A stretch of DNA of 5,927 nt, taken from positions 1 through 5,927 of the forward strand of contig JAIXTU010000033.1 in NCBI GenBank assembly GCA_027483785.1, written 5' to 3'. The stretch is from Flavobacterium sp. Lineage in GTDB: Bacteria > Bacteroidota > Bacteroidia > Flavobacteriales > Flavobacteriaceae. Positions 1 to 5,927 of this stretch are shown here, piece by piece. Position 1 is the first letter of the stretch. Every line of letters begins with the position of its first letter. The notes under the pieces are model-generated. The model was not told where the DNA came from. It was given only the letters and a program-made list of their open reading frames with translations, and searched no databases. The position numbers were made by a program, and so were the translations under genes.

Positions 1-160
1 CTGTGTTACTCCAAAAGGGAGCTGTTTGTCGGATTATCTAAATTTACAATTGTTTGCTACATGCTAACTATTGCAACATATCTTATTGTAAAGTTCTTTA
101 GTGGTTGGGTTCTTTAGGAAATTGGAAACATTGCTTAAAAAATGATTGCTTTATAAGTTG
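1..160. other. Left-edge stretch without a convincing gene
   Basis: This stretch lies downstream of the minus-strand msrB operon. In plus frame 1 it is open from the window edge to a TAG at 115-117 (38 codons) and translates to a hydrophobic stretch with runs such as YMLTIATYLIV. That could be the last transmembrane segment of a membrane protein entering from the left, but it is too short and too AT-rich to claim. The remainder has a short tandem repeat (93-125) and two copies of ATTGCTT (130-136 and 145-151). I see no GC-rich hairpin followed by a T-run that would serve as an intrinsic terminator for the msrB operon. Confidence 0.5.
93..125. repeat. Imperfect two-copy tandem repeat
   Basis: The 9-mer GTTCTTTAG occurs at 93-101 and again at 109-117. 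Each copy is followed by a segment ending in TTGG (105-108 and 122-125), giving two imperfect units of 16 and 17 bp in direct tandem. Two short copies in AT-rich DNA may be chance or slippage; no function can be assigned. Confidence 0.5.
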
Positions 161-562
161 CTAACGAATGTCCTCACCCATAAAATCAACACTCAACGAA
201 TTAACACAATAACGCGTTCCGGTATCCGTCGGTCCGTCATCAAAAACGTGCCCTAAATGCGAGCCACAACTCGCACAAAGTATTTCCGTGCGTATCATGC
301 CATGCGAACGATCCTCCACATACGCAACCTTCCCCGGAATCGATGCATCAAACGACGGCCAGCCGCAATGCGCGTTAAACTTCGCTGCGCTTTCAAACAA
401 AGGTGTTTTACAAGCTCCGCAAACATACGTTCCCGATTCAAAATGCAAGTTGTATTGGCCACTGTGCGGAAACTCAGTTCCCTTTCCTCTTAAAATTTTA
501 TAGCGCTCCGGACCCAATTCCGCTAGCCATTCTTGTTCGGTTTTATTTATTGGATAACTCAT
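161..562 (-). CDS. msrB: Peptide-methionine (R)-S-oxide reductase, cytoplasmic form
   Basis: This 133-residue protein should reduce the R epimer of methionine sulfoxide, free or in proteins, back to methionine with thioredoxin as the usual electron donor. It is essentially a bare SelR/MsrB domain of normal length. Visible family landmarks are two zinc-binding CxxC pairs (C48/C51 and C96/C99), the HCGWPSF motif with a likely resolving cysteine C66, the HLGHVFDDGP block (residues 102-111) with active-site histidines, and RYCVNS near the end with the catalytic C119. There is no signal peptide, so it is predicted to be cytoplasmic. Its ATG overlaps the stop of the upstream lipoprotein MsrB in an ATGA arrangement (559-562), which suggests translational coupling; it is the last gene of the operon and ends in TAG. 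The family call is very secure. The cellular role (oxidative stress repair) rests on family knowledge. Confidence 0.96.
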   Translation of the reverse strand: MSYPINKTEQEWLAELGPERYKILRGKGTEFPHSGQYNLHFESGTYVCGACKTPLFESAAKFNAHCGWPSFDASIPGKVAYVEDRSHGMIRTEILCASCGSHLGHVFDDGPTDTGTRYCVNSLSVDFMGEDIR

Positions 563-1062
563 CGCTGTTCTTTTTCAGGTACAAATGTTATAGAAATCGA
601 ATTTGTGCAAAAACGCTTACCCGTTGTTTCAGTCGGTCCGTCGTCGAAAACGTGTCCCAAATGTCCGTCGCACTTCGCACAGGTAACTTCAGTGCGTACC
701 ATTCCGAAACTATTGTCTTGTGTGTATTTCACACTGCCTTTAATCGCTTGATCAAACGAAGGCCATCCGCAATCGCTTTTAAACTTCGAATCTGAGGTAA
801 ACAAGACATTTCCGCATGCCGCACAAGCGTAATGTCCTTTTTCAAAATGATCAACATACACACCGGTGAACGGGCGCTCGGTGCCTTTCTCACGTAAAAC
901 CTCGTATTGCTCAGGAGTCAGTACTTTCTGCCATTCGGCGTCGGTTTTTGGCAATTCAGACTTTGCGGCAACTGACGGCTCTGCTTTTTCAGCAGTTTTG
1001 TTTTGTCCGTTGCAGGCGGTCAGTTGAAACAGCAACACAAACATTAAAATGAATCTTTTCAT
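559..1062 (-). CDS. msrB: Lipoprotein peptide-methionine (R)-S-oxide reductase (MsrB)
   Basis: This is a 167-residue MsrB with an N-terminal lipoprotein signal: a basic start (MKR), a hydrophobic core at residues 4-14 and the lipobox LTAC, with the lipidated cysteine at C17. A polar, Ala/Glu/Lys-rich linker (about 18-38) leads into the catalytic domain (about 40-163). The domain has zinc cysteines C80/C83 and C128/C131, CGWPSF with C98, GHLGHVFDDGP (133-143) and RFCTNS with catalytic C152, so all key residues are present. It should repair methionine-R-sulfoxide in envelope proteins; anchoring in the inner or outer membrane is not decided by the sequence. The ATG lies 10 bp after the hydrolase stop, and its TGA overlaps the next msrB start. 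The two MsrB domains are clearly paralogous but diverged. A periplasmic enzyme needs a reductant delivered across the membrane, and no such partner is encoded here. Confidence 0.95.
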   Translation of the reverse strand: MKRFILMFVLLFQLTACNGQNKTAEKAEPSVAAKSELPKTDAEWQKVLTPEQYEVLREKGTERPFTGVYVDHFEKGHYACAACGNVLFTSDSKFKSDCGWPSFDQAIKGSVKYTQDNSFGMVRTEVTCAKCDGHLGHVFDDGPTETTGKRFCTNSISITFVPEKEQR

Positions 1063-1072
1063 AAAAAGTCTT

Positions 1073-1909
1073 TTAGTTATCTATACGTAAAAAATCGGCT
1101 ATTTGGTTGATAACGTCGGTATCACCTAAAATCTTGCGATGTCCCAAACGATCGGTAATTAGCAAGGTTCCGTTTTCTAACTTTTCTGCAATAGCGTACG
1201 CACAAGTCACCGGAACATCATCGTCTTGCTTATCGTGCACAATCAGCGTTGGCTGTTTCACTCCTGTCGCTGCCACCGAAGCCGATAAGTCGTGCATTTT
1301 CATCTGGTATTTCTTTTCAAAATAATTTTGCATACGCTTTGCGTAACTTTCGTCGAGTCCGAGCTGCTTCACAAAATCCAAAATGATGTCGTAAATAACA
1401 TCCCCCGCACCAATGGTTACCAATTTTTCCACTTCCAAACCGCGAACAGCAGCGTTTAAAATCGACATACCGCCCAAGGAATGCCCAACGGCAGCGTAAA
1501 AACCACCGAATTCTTTCTGCAACTGCAAAATACTCGCAATAAATTCGATCATTAGTGTCGTTTTCCCGGTCGATCTACCGTGCGACGGACCATCGAAGCT
1601 TACCACTCGAAAACCCATTTTTGTCAAACGTTCGGCAATTTTAAACAATTGAGTACCGCGACCACTCCAGCCGTGCGAAATCAGAATCGTTTGCGAACCG
1701 CTTCCGTAAACGTACACTTCGATTTCTTTTTGAATGGCATCAATATAAATACGTTGGTGCGCAGTCTTTCGGTCGTAATCGAGTTCTCGTTTAGGAATGT
1801 CGTGTCGGAGCGGACTTATAAATAATTTCACTGCAAATCGAGTTGCCAATTTCGGTGAAATAACTGCTAATAATTTGGTGGAACGCCTTATGGCTGTTGG
1901 AATTTTCAA
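1073..1909 (-). CDS. Alpha/beta hydrolase, apparent TTG start
   Basis: This 278-residue protein is a single alpha/beta-hydrolase fold enzyme. The core begins near residue 60. HGWSGRG (79-85) fits the oxyanion-hole strand-loop, FDGPSHGRS (105-113) is the typical following loop, and GHSLGG (142-147) is the nucleophile elbow with S144. HDKQDDDVP (225-233) carries the acid, probably D229, and LGH (255-257) supplies the histidine H257. The first 45 residues are basic and partly hydrophobic (VISPKLATRFAVKLF), as in related Bacteroidota hydrolases; I do not read them as a cleavable signal. The substrate is unknown; esterase or lipase-like activity is a family-level guess. No ATG opens the frame: the best start is TTG at 1907-1909, and the frame runs upstream without an ATG to a TGA at 1955-1957, so the exact start is uncertain. 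It is the first gene of the operon, 10 bp ahead of the lipoprotein msrB. Confidence 0.85.
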   Translation of the reverse strand: MKIPTAIRRSTKLLAVISPKLATRFAVKLFISPLRHDIPKRELDYDRKTAHQRIYIDAIQKEIEVYVYGSGSQTILISHGWSGRGTQLFKIAERLTKMGFRVVSFDGPSHGRSTGKTTLMIEFIASILQLQKEFGGFYAAVGHSLGGMSILNAAVRGLEVEKLVTIGAGDVIYDIILDFVKQLGLDESYAKRMQNYFEKKYQMKMHDLSASVAATGVKQPTLIVHDKQDDDVPVTCAYAIAEKLENGTLLITDRLGHRKILGDTDVINQIADFLRIDN

Positions 1910-1910
1910 T

Positions 1911-1986
1911 GCAAAAATACGTTTAGTGAAATTCTTTGCTTTTTTCGCAAAACTTCACGCAAGTTACCGCATTATCGAATTTTTGC
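1911..1986. repeat. Spaced inverted repeat framing the divergent spacer
   Basis: The left arm GCAAAAATACG (1911-1921) and right arm CGAATTTTTGC (1976-1986) are reverse complements at 10 of 11 positions, with 54 bp between them. Each arm coincides with a TAnnTTTG-like promoter element reading outward, so the symmetry may simply reflect two similar divergent promoters, or paired sites for one regulator. Confidence 0.45.
1926..1958. repeat. Imperfect inverted repeat, possible operator
   Basis: GTGAA (1926-1930) pairs with TTCAC (1954-1958), and TTTGC (1935-1939) pairs with GCAAA (1947-1951). They are separated by a small internal mismatch (ATTC against AC) and a 7-nt T-rich centre. The repeat sits near the middle of the divergent spacer, inside the larger inverted repeat, which is a plausible place for a regulator shared by both operons. 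It is not followed by a T-run, so it is not a typical terminator. No specific regulator family can be named. Confidence 0.4.
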
Positions 1987-2016
1987 TAAATTTCCGTGTC
2001 ATAAAAAAAACACAAA

Positions 2017-3948
2017 ATGCGCAATCAAACCCGAATTATCATTGAAAACGTAAAACCACAACTCGACAACGGGGCATTTGCCATCAAACGCATTGTCGGG
2101 CAATACATTCACGTAACTGCTGATGTTTTTGGCGACGGTCACGATTTGATCGAAGTTGCATTAAAATACAAACACGAATCCGATAAAAACTGGTCGGAAG
2201 TACGCATGAAACCTACACAAAACGACGGCTATGAAGCTACGTTTCAAGTTGAAAAACAAGGTTTCTACACCTACTTAATCGAAGGTTGGGTCGATTATGC
2301 ACTCAATTGGCAACACGGAACTGAACGTAAAATTCACGATTCGCAACACGTAAAATCCGAATTACTCGAAGGCGCCGAATATGTGAAAGCCATTCAAAAA
2401 CAAGCCACTAAGGAAGAAAAAGTCTACCTAAAAGAAGTCGAAAAGATTTTTAAATCGGAAAAAGACTATCACGAAGCGATTCAACACGCAATGTCGCCGG
2501 AACTAACCGCTATTTTCAAAAAATATCCGTTACGTTTCCTTGCCAATACGTCAGCCGAATTGCAAGCCTACGTTGATCGAAAGAAAGCTCTGTTCAGTAC
2601 TTGGTACGAATTTTTTCCGCGTTCAGCGTCACAAGAACAAGGCAAACACGGAACATTTAAAGATTGCGAACGATTGCTGCCACGTGTCGCCGAAATGGGA
2701 TTCGACACTTTGTACTTCCCTCCTATTCATCCGATTGGCGAAGTAAACCGTAAAGGAAAAAATAATGCAACGAATGCCGAACCAGGCGATGTGGGTTCTC
2801 CGTGGGGAATCGGCTCTCAATACGGCGGTCATAAAGCCACGCATCCCGATTTAGGAACTATCGACGATTTCAAAGCGCTCGTGCAAGCCGCGAAAGCTCT
2901 AGGAATCGAAGTAGCTATGGACTACGCCTTGCAAGCAGCTCCCGACCATCCGTGGGTGAAAGAACACAAAGAATGGTTTAAATGGCGTCCGGACGGAACT
3001 GTGCAGTATGCAGAAAATCCACCAAAGAAATATCAAGATATTCAACCGATCTATTTCGAATCTGCCGATTGGGAAAATCTGTGGAACGAACTTTTATCAA
3101 CAGCGCTGTTTTGGATTGAAGAATGCGACATCAAAGTATTCCGTGTAGACAATCCACACACCAAACCGTTCTATTTCTGGGGTTGGTTAATTTCGGAAAT
3201 TAAGAAAAAACATCCCGATGTCCTGTTCCTTTCTGAAGCTTTCACGCGTCCGAAAATCATGAACGAGCTGGCAAAACAAGGGTTTACACAATCATACACC
3301 TATTTTACTTGGCGTAACACCAAACAAGAATTACAGCAATACGTCGAAGAACTAACCCAAACGGAGCAAAAAGAGTTTTACCGACCGAATTTCTGGCCAA
3401 ATACACCCGATATCAATCCGTTTGGCTTGCAATTCGCCAACGAAAGCAAGCATTTACAACGCTATTTCTTAGCAGCTACGTTGAGTTCGAGCGTGGGTAT
3501 TTACGGACCTGTTTTTGAGTATATGGTTTCTACACCGATGGCCGCAGGAAAAGAAGAATATCTAAATTCCGAGAAATACGAAGTGTATCATTGGGATTGG
3601 AACCACAAAAACAAGCTGATTATGTTAATCACACGTTTGAACTTCCTACGTCGTGCACACGAATCGCTACAACAAACCAATAACATTATTTTCTGCGACA
3701 CAGGAAGCGATAGCGTTATGGCATACATCAAGTACAACGACAATTTCTCCGATCGCACTTTAATGATTGTTAGCCTGAACGACCAATTTCCAATTCAAAC
3801 AAGTATTCGCATTCCAATCGAGAAAATTGGAAGTAATCCGCTACAATTAACCGATCAAATCACAGGAAATACGTATTGGTGGGATAAAGAATGGAACTTT
3901 GTGGAATTGAAACCCGAATTGCCTTTTCATTTGTTTAAAATCGCATAA
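2017..3948 (+). CDS. glgE: Alpha-1,4-glucan:maltose-1-phosphate maltosyltransferase (GlgE)
   Basis: This 643-residue GH13_3 enzyme transfers maltosyl units from alpha-maltose 1-phosphate to the non-reducing end of alpha-1,4-glucans, releasing phosphate. The N-terminal GlgE domain (about 5-190) opens with RIIIENVKPQLDNG and contains the helical insertion typical of the family. The (beta/alpha)8 catalytic domain follows (about 195-540) and a beta-sandwich C-terminal domain closes the protein. Motifs seen are AMDYALQAAPDHPW (300-313), FRVDNPHTKP (375-384) with nucleophile D378, FLSEAFTRP (404-412) with acid/base E407, and NTPDINP (462-468) with D465. The 29-residue spacing between nucleophile and acid matches what I recall for Streptomyces GlgE (D394, E423). 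The length is normal and no key residue is missing. The ATG is chosen because it has an A-rich leader and gives the family-typical N-terminus. The maltokinase start lies 2 bp after its TAA, so the two genes are surely co-transcribed. Confidence 0.97.
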   Translation: MRNQTRIIIENVKPQLDNGAFAIKRIVGQYIHVTADVFGDGHDLIEVALKYKHESDKNWSEVRMKPTQNDGYEATFQVEKQGFYTYLIEGWVDYALNWQHGTERKIHDSQHVKSELLEGAEYVKAIQKQATKEEKVYLKEVEKIFKSEKDYHEAIQHAMSPELTAIFKKYPLRFLANTSAELQAYVDRKKALFSTWYEFFPRSASQEQGKHGTFKDCERLLPRVAEMGFDTLYFPPIHPIGEVNRKGKNNATNAEPGDVGSPWGIGSQYGGHKATHPDLGTIDDFKALVQAAKALGIEVAMDYALQAAPDHPWVKEHKEWFKWRPDGTVQYAENPPKKYQDIQPIYFESADWENLWNELLSTALFWIEECDIKVFRVDNPHTKPFYFWGWLISEIKKKHPDVLFLSEAFTRPKIMNELAKQGFTQSYTYFTWRNTKQELQQYVEELTQTEQKEFYRPNFWPNTPDINPFGLQFANESKHLQRYFLAATLSSSVGIYGPVFEYMVSTPMAAGKEEYLNSEKYEVYHWDWNHKNKLIMLITRLNFLRRAHESLQQTNNIIFCDTGSDSVMAYIKYNDNFSDRTLMIVSLNDQFPIQTSIRIPIEKIGSNPLQLTDQITGNTYWWDKEWNFVELKPELPFHLFKIA

Positions 3949-3950
3949 CC

Positions 3951-5585
3951 ATGAGCGAAAGCAAACTCAATCTGGAAGAGTATCAAAACCCGTTTGTTTT
4001 CAAAGCCGATTGGAAAACAGCTTTTGAAGATGCCGAATTTGTAAAGGTGTTTTCGTCCGATATTCTAGAAAATTACATCATCAATAAGCGATGGTATGGT
4101 GGAAAGGCAAGTACGCTGAAGTACATCGAAGTTGTCGAGCACTTTAAGATAACGAGCAAGAAGAACACATATTACGGCGTGCTCTTGGAAGTTAACTTTA
4201 AAGAAGCATTTTACCAACACTACTTCATGCCCATATCGTTCATGGCAGCTGAAGAGTTGGATACCAGCACCATAATCGCGCCTGTTAAAATGAACGGATT
4301 AGAAGGTTTTTTAGTTGATGCACTACATCAAGAAGACTTTCGTAAATTATTGTTTGATAGAGTTTTAACTGGAAAAGAAAAAGATTCTTCGAAAGTGAAA
4401 TTTCACCGAGGCGAAAAGCTCGAAGAAACAGCTTACGAGTCGTCGCGCTTTATGGGCGTTGAACAATCGAACACGTCTATCATCTTTAACAACAAATTAG
4501 TTCTAAAGATATTTCGGCGCATTTATATCAGTACAAATCCAGATTACGAAATAAGTCGTTTTCTAACCGAACGAATGGATTTCAAGAGTTCGCCAGCGTA
4601 TTATGGCTCCATAAGCGTTGAACTTTTAGAAGGTAAAATCACGTTAGGTCTTATGCAAGAATTGGTGTCAAATCAAGGCGATGCCTGGCAATTTATGCTC
4701 GATGAATGCGATCGTATTTTCTCCAACCTTGCAATTCGCAAAATCAAAACCGCTAAACTTCCTGAAATTGAGCTTTTCAAACGTCTGAAAATCAACGAAG
4801 TTCCCCATGAAATTATAGATTGGGCCGGATTATCTATTTTTCTTCGTATTCATACACTCGCCACACGAACTGCCGAAATGCACATTGCCTTGGGTGGCGA
4901 TATTCACGATACCGCTTTTACTCCAACCACATATAACGGCGATTATACCGTTTGGCTCAAAAACCGCCTCACATATCAGTTCCAAAACCGATTGAATATT
5001 TTAGAGAATAATTTGCACAAACTCGACGGCTTGGCGCTCGAATTGGCCAATCAGTTTCTCGATAACAAAAAGGAAATCCGTAAAGTATTTTTAGATTTCG
5101 ATTGGACGAAAATGAAATCGGAACGTATTCGAATTCACGGCGATTACCATTTGGGTCAGGTGTTGGTGAACGGTGAAGACTTCTATTTGCTTGATTTTGA
5201 AGGCGAACCAGAAAGCACCATTCGCGATCGCAAAGTTAAACAACCGCCATTGAAGGATGTAGCCGGAATGTTCCGCTCCTTTCACTACGCGATTTACGCA
5301 ACAATTTTCAATAACAAAGACAAATATCCGTATTCGCAAGAAGAGCTTTTCCAAGCCGGAGAAGTATTGTTTAACTACTTTGTAGGCGTATTTTTACAAA
5401 CTTATACCGAAGTAGCGCAAGCCGGAAATTTAAACATCGGATATAAAAAAGAAATCGACTTCCTTCTAAAATATTGCATACTCGAAAAAGCAGTTTACGA
5501 ATTGGGTTACGAACTCAATTCTCGTCCGCGCTGGGCAGTAATTCCACTCACCGGAATCGCAAGTATTATGCATTTTAACAATTAA
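3951..5585 (+). CDS. mak: Maltokinase (Mak/Pep2), stand-alone
   Basis: This 544-residue protein should phosphorylate maltose with ATP to alpha-maltose 1-phosphate, the donor used by GlgE. The N-terminal cap carries the family signature RWYGGKA (47-53). EQSNTSIIF (171-179) is the phosphate-loop-like strand and LVLKIFRR (183-190) holds the probable ATP-contacting lysine K186. NPDYEISRFL (196-205) gives the helix C glutamate E200. The C-lobe has RIHGDYHLGQVL (394-405) with catalytic D398, LLDFEGEP (413-420) with metal-binding D415, and KDVAGMFRSFHYA (435-447). All expected kinase-like residues are present. It is longer than the actinobacterial enzyme (about 450 residues) and is not fused to trehalose synthase, as many bacterial versions are. 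It sits between glgE (2 bp gap) and glgB (4 bp gap). Similar proteins are often labelled 'trehalose synthase' in databases, a misleading carry-over from fused forms. Confidence 0.93.
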   Translation: MSESKLNLEEYQNPFVFKADWKTAFEDAEFVKVFSSDILENYIINKRWYGGKASTLKYIEVVEHFKITSKKNTYYGVLLEVNFKEAFYQHYFMPISFMAAEELDTSTIIAPVKMNGLEGFLVDALHQEDFRKLLFDRVLTGKEKDSSKVKFHRGEKLEETAYESSRFMGVEQSNTSIIFNNKLVLKIFRRIYISTNPDYEISRFLTERMDFKSSPAYYGSISVELLEGKITLGLMQELVSNQGDAWQFMLDECDRIFSNLAIRKIKTAKLPEIELFKRLKINEVPHEIIDWAGLSIFLRIHTLATRTAEMHIALGGDIHDTAFTPTTYNGDYTVWLKNRLTYQFQNRLNILENNLHKLDGLALELANQFLDNKKEIRKVFLDFDWTKMKSERIRIHGDYHLGQVLVNGEDFYLLDFEGEPESTIRDRKVKQPPLKDVAGMFRSFHYAIYATIFNNKDKYPYSQEELFQAGEVLFNYFVGVFLQTYTEVAQAGNLNIGYKKEIDFLLKYCILEKAVYELGYELNSRPRWAVIPLTGIASIMHFNN

Positions 5586-5589
5586 AAAC

Positions 5590-5927
5590 ATGAACCAAAC
5601 CAAAGCATTTTCATTATTTACGGACTTCGACATCGATTTATTCAAAGCCGGAAAACACTTTCAGTTGTATGAAAAATTGGGTGCACATCCGCTAACTATC
5701 GATGGCGTCGAAGGCGTTTACTTTGCCGTTTGGGCACCAAGTGCACGAACTGTTTCGGTAATTGGCGACTTTAATTATTGGGTTCAAGGCGAAAATCAGC
5801 TCTTTGTTCGCTGGGATTCGTCGGGAATTTGGGAAGGATTCATTCCAAACGTAAAAGCTGGAACACGCTATAAATTTAAAATTCAATCGCAAAACGGTAT
5901 CATTACTGAAAAAGCCGATCCGTTTGC
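5590..5927 (+). CDS. glgB: 1,4-alpha-glucan branching enzyme (GlgB), 5' part only
   Basis: The first 112 codons of a gene cut by the right edge are visible. The product should create alpha-1,6 branches in the glucan made by GlgE. Residues 27-34 read YEKLGAHP, the conserved entry to the family's N-terminal region, and residues 43-64 (GVYFAVWAPSA...VSVIGDFNYW) are the hallmark of the CBM48 carbohydrate-binding module. WEGFIPNVKAGTRYKFKI (81-98) is its typical closing strand pair. The GH13 catalytic domain lies beyond the window, so completeness and active-site residues cannot be judged. The ATG is 4 bp after the maltokinase stop and the N-terminus is of the short type, with only about 26 residues before the conserved block and no extra N1 domain. 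The overall length was not seen. Confidence 0.93.
   Translation, partial: MNQTKAFSLFTDFDIDLFKAGKHFQLYEKLGAHPLTIDGVEGVYFAVWAPSARTVSVIGDFNYWVQGENQLFVRWDSSGIWEGFIPNVKAGTRYKFKIQSQNGIITEKADPF

Larger units (their letters stand above)
1910..2016. promoter_or_regulatory. Divergent spacer between hydrolase-msrB and glgE operons
   Basis: This 107-bp AT-rich spacer must hold the start signals of both divergent operons unless one is transcribed from farther away. On the plus strand two elements resemble the Bacteroidota -7 consensus TAnnTTTG with one mismatch each: AATTTTTG (1978-1985) and TAAATTTC (1987-1994). Either would give glgE a leader of roughly 15-25 nt. No good TTG -33 box sits about 20 bp upstream. 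On the minus strand TATTTTTG (1919-1912) is an exact match, but it would start transcription at about 1905, inside the hydrolase frame as called. The leader just before glgE is A-rich (AAAAAAAACACAAA) with no Shine-Dalgarno sequence, as is usual in this phylum. Promoter assignments are tentative. Confidence 0.5.

Noticed and set aside
1..117. Open plus-strand frame from the left edge encoding a hydrophobic tail
   Set aside because: Only 38 codons with no recognisable motif; it could be the end of a membrane protein, but chance is just as likely, so it is described only within the left-edge entry.
257..795. Overlapping plus-strand open frames opposite the two msrB genes
   Set aside because: They are antisense shadows of strongly conserved MsrB domains; their translations show no domain-like pattern and are rich in Arg, Ser and Cys from reversed codons.
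1926..1958. Inner inverted repeat as an intrinsic terminator
   Set aside because: The stem is interrupted, has few GC pairs, is not followed by a T-run on either strand, and lies upstream of two divergent genes where no terminator is expected.
1107..2045. Plus-strand open frames antisense to the hydrolase and running into the glgE start
   Set aside because: The opposite strand carries a clear alpha/beta hydrolase with an intact catalytic triad; these frames lack recognisable motifs.
2629..2844. Minus-strand open frame inside glgE
   Set aside because: It lies within the conserved start of the GlgE catalytic domain and has no coding character of its own.
5091..5354. Minus-strand open frame inside the maltokinase gene
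   Set aside because: It is antisense to the conserved catalytic motifs HGDYH and DFEGEP, hence a shadow of the real gene.
5692..5892. Minus-strand open frame opposite the glgB start
   Set aside because: The plus strand encodes an unmistakable CBM48 module here, continuing out of the window; the antisense frame has no support.

Overview
The window looks like chromosomal DNA from a member of the Bacteroidota, probably Flavobacteriia-like. The reasons are moderately AT-rich DNA, A-rich leaders without Shine-Dalgarno sequences in front of the starts, TAnnTTTG-like elements in the one regulatory spacer, and a GlgE/maltokinase/branching-enzyme cluster with Bacteroidota-style proteins. The taxonomic call is an inference; no rRNA or other marker gene is present. 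The coding capacity is almost fully used, and there is no sign of mobile elements, CRISPR, tRNA or rRNA.

Layout. Bases 1-160 hold no convincing gene, only an imperfect 16-17 bp tandem repeat and a short open frame running in from the left edge. Bases 161-1909 are a compact minus-strand operon, read right to left: an alpha/beta hydrolase that apparently starts with TTG, a lipoprotein methionine-R-sulfoxide reductase (MsrB), and a second, cytoplasmic MsrB whose start overlaps the stop of the first by 4 bp. Bases 1910-2016 are a 107-bp divergent regulatory spacer with two nested inverted repeats. Bases 2017-5927 are a tightly packed plus-strand operon: glgE (maltosyltransferase), maltokinase (mak/pep2), and the start of glgB (branching enzyme), cut by the right edge.

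How the genes work together. The plus-strand genes encode the core of the GlgE route to alpha-glucan: maltokinase phosphorylates maltose to alpha-maltose 1-phosphate, GlgE transfers the maltosyl unit to a growing alpha-1,4 chain, and GlgB adds alpha-1,6 branches. Trehalose synthase (TreS), the usual maltose source and often a neighbour or fusion partner of maltokinase, is absent from the visible part. The minus-strand operon pairs two repair enzymes for oxidised methionine, one predicted for the cell envelope and one for the cytoplasm, with a hydrolase of unknown substrate. Nothing in the sequence links the two operons beyond the shared spacer. I see no clearly undescribed system here; the most notable points are the compartment-split msrB pair, the treS-less glgE-mak-glgB order, the non-ATG hydrolase start and the symmetric spacer.
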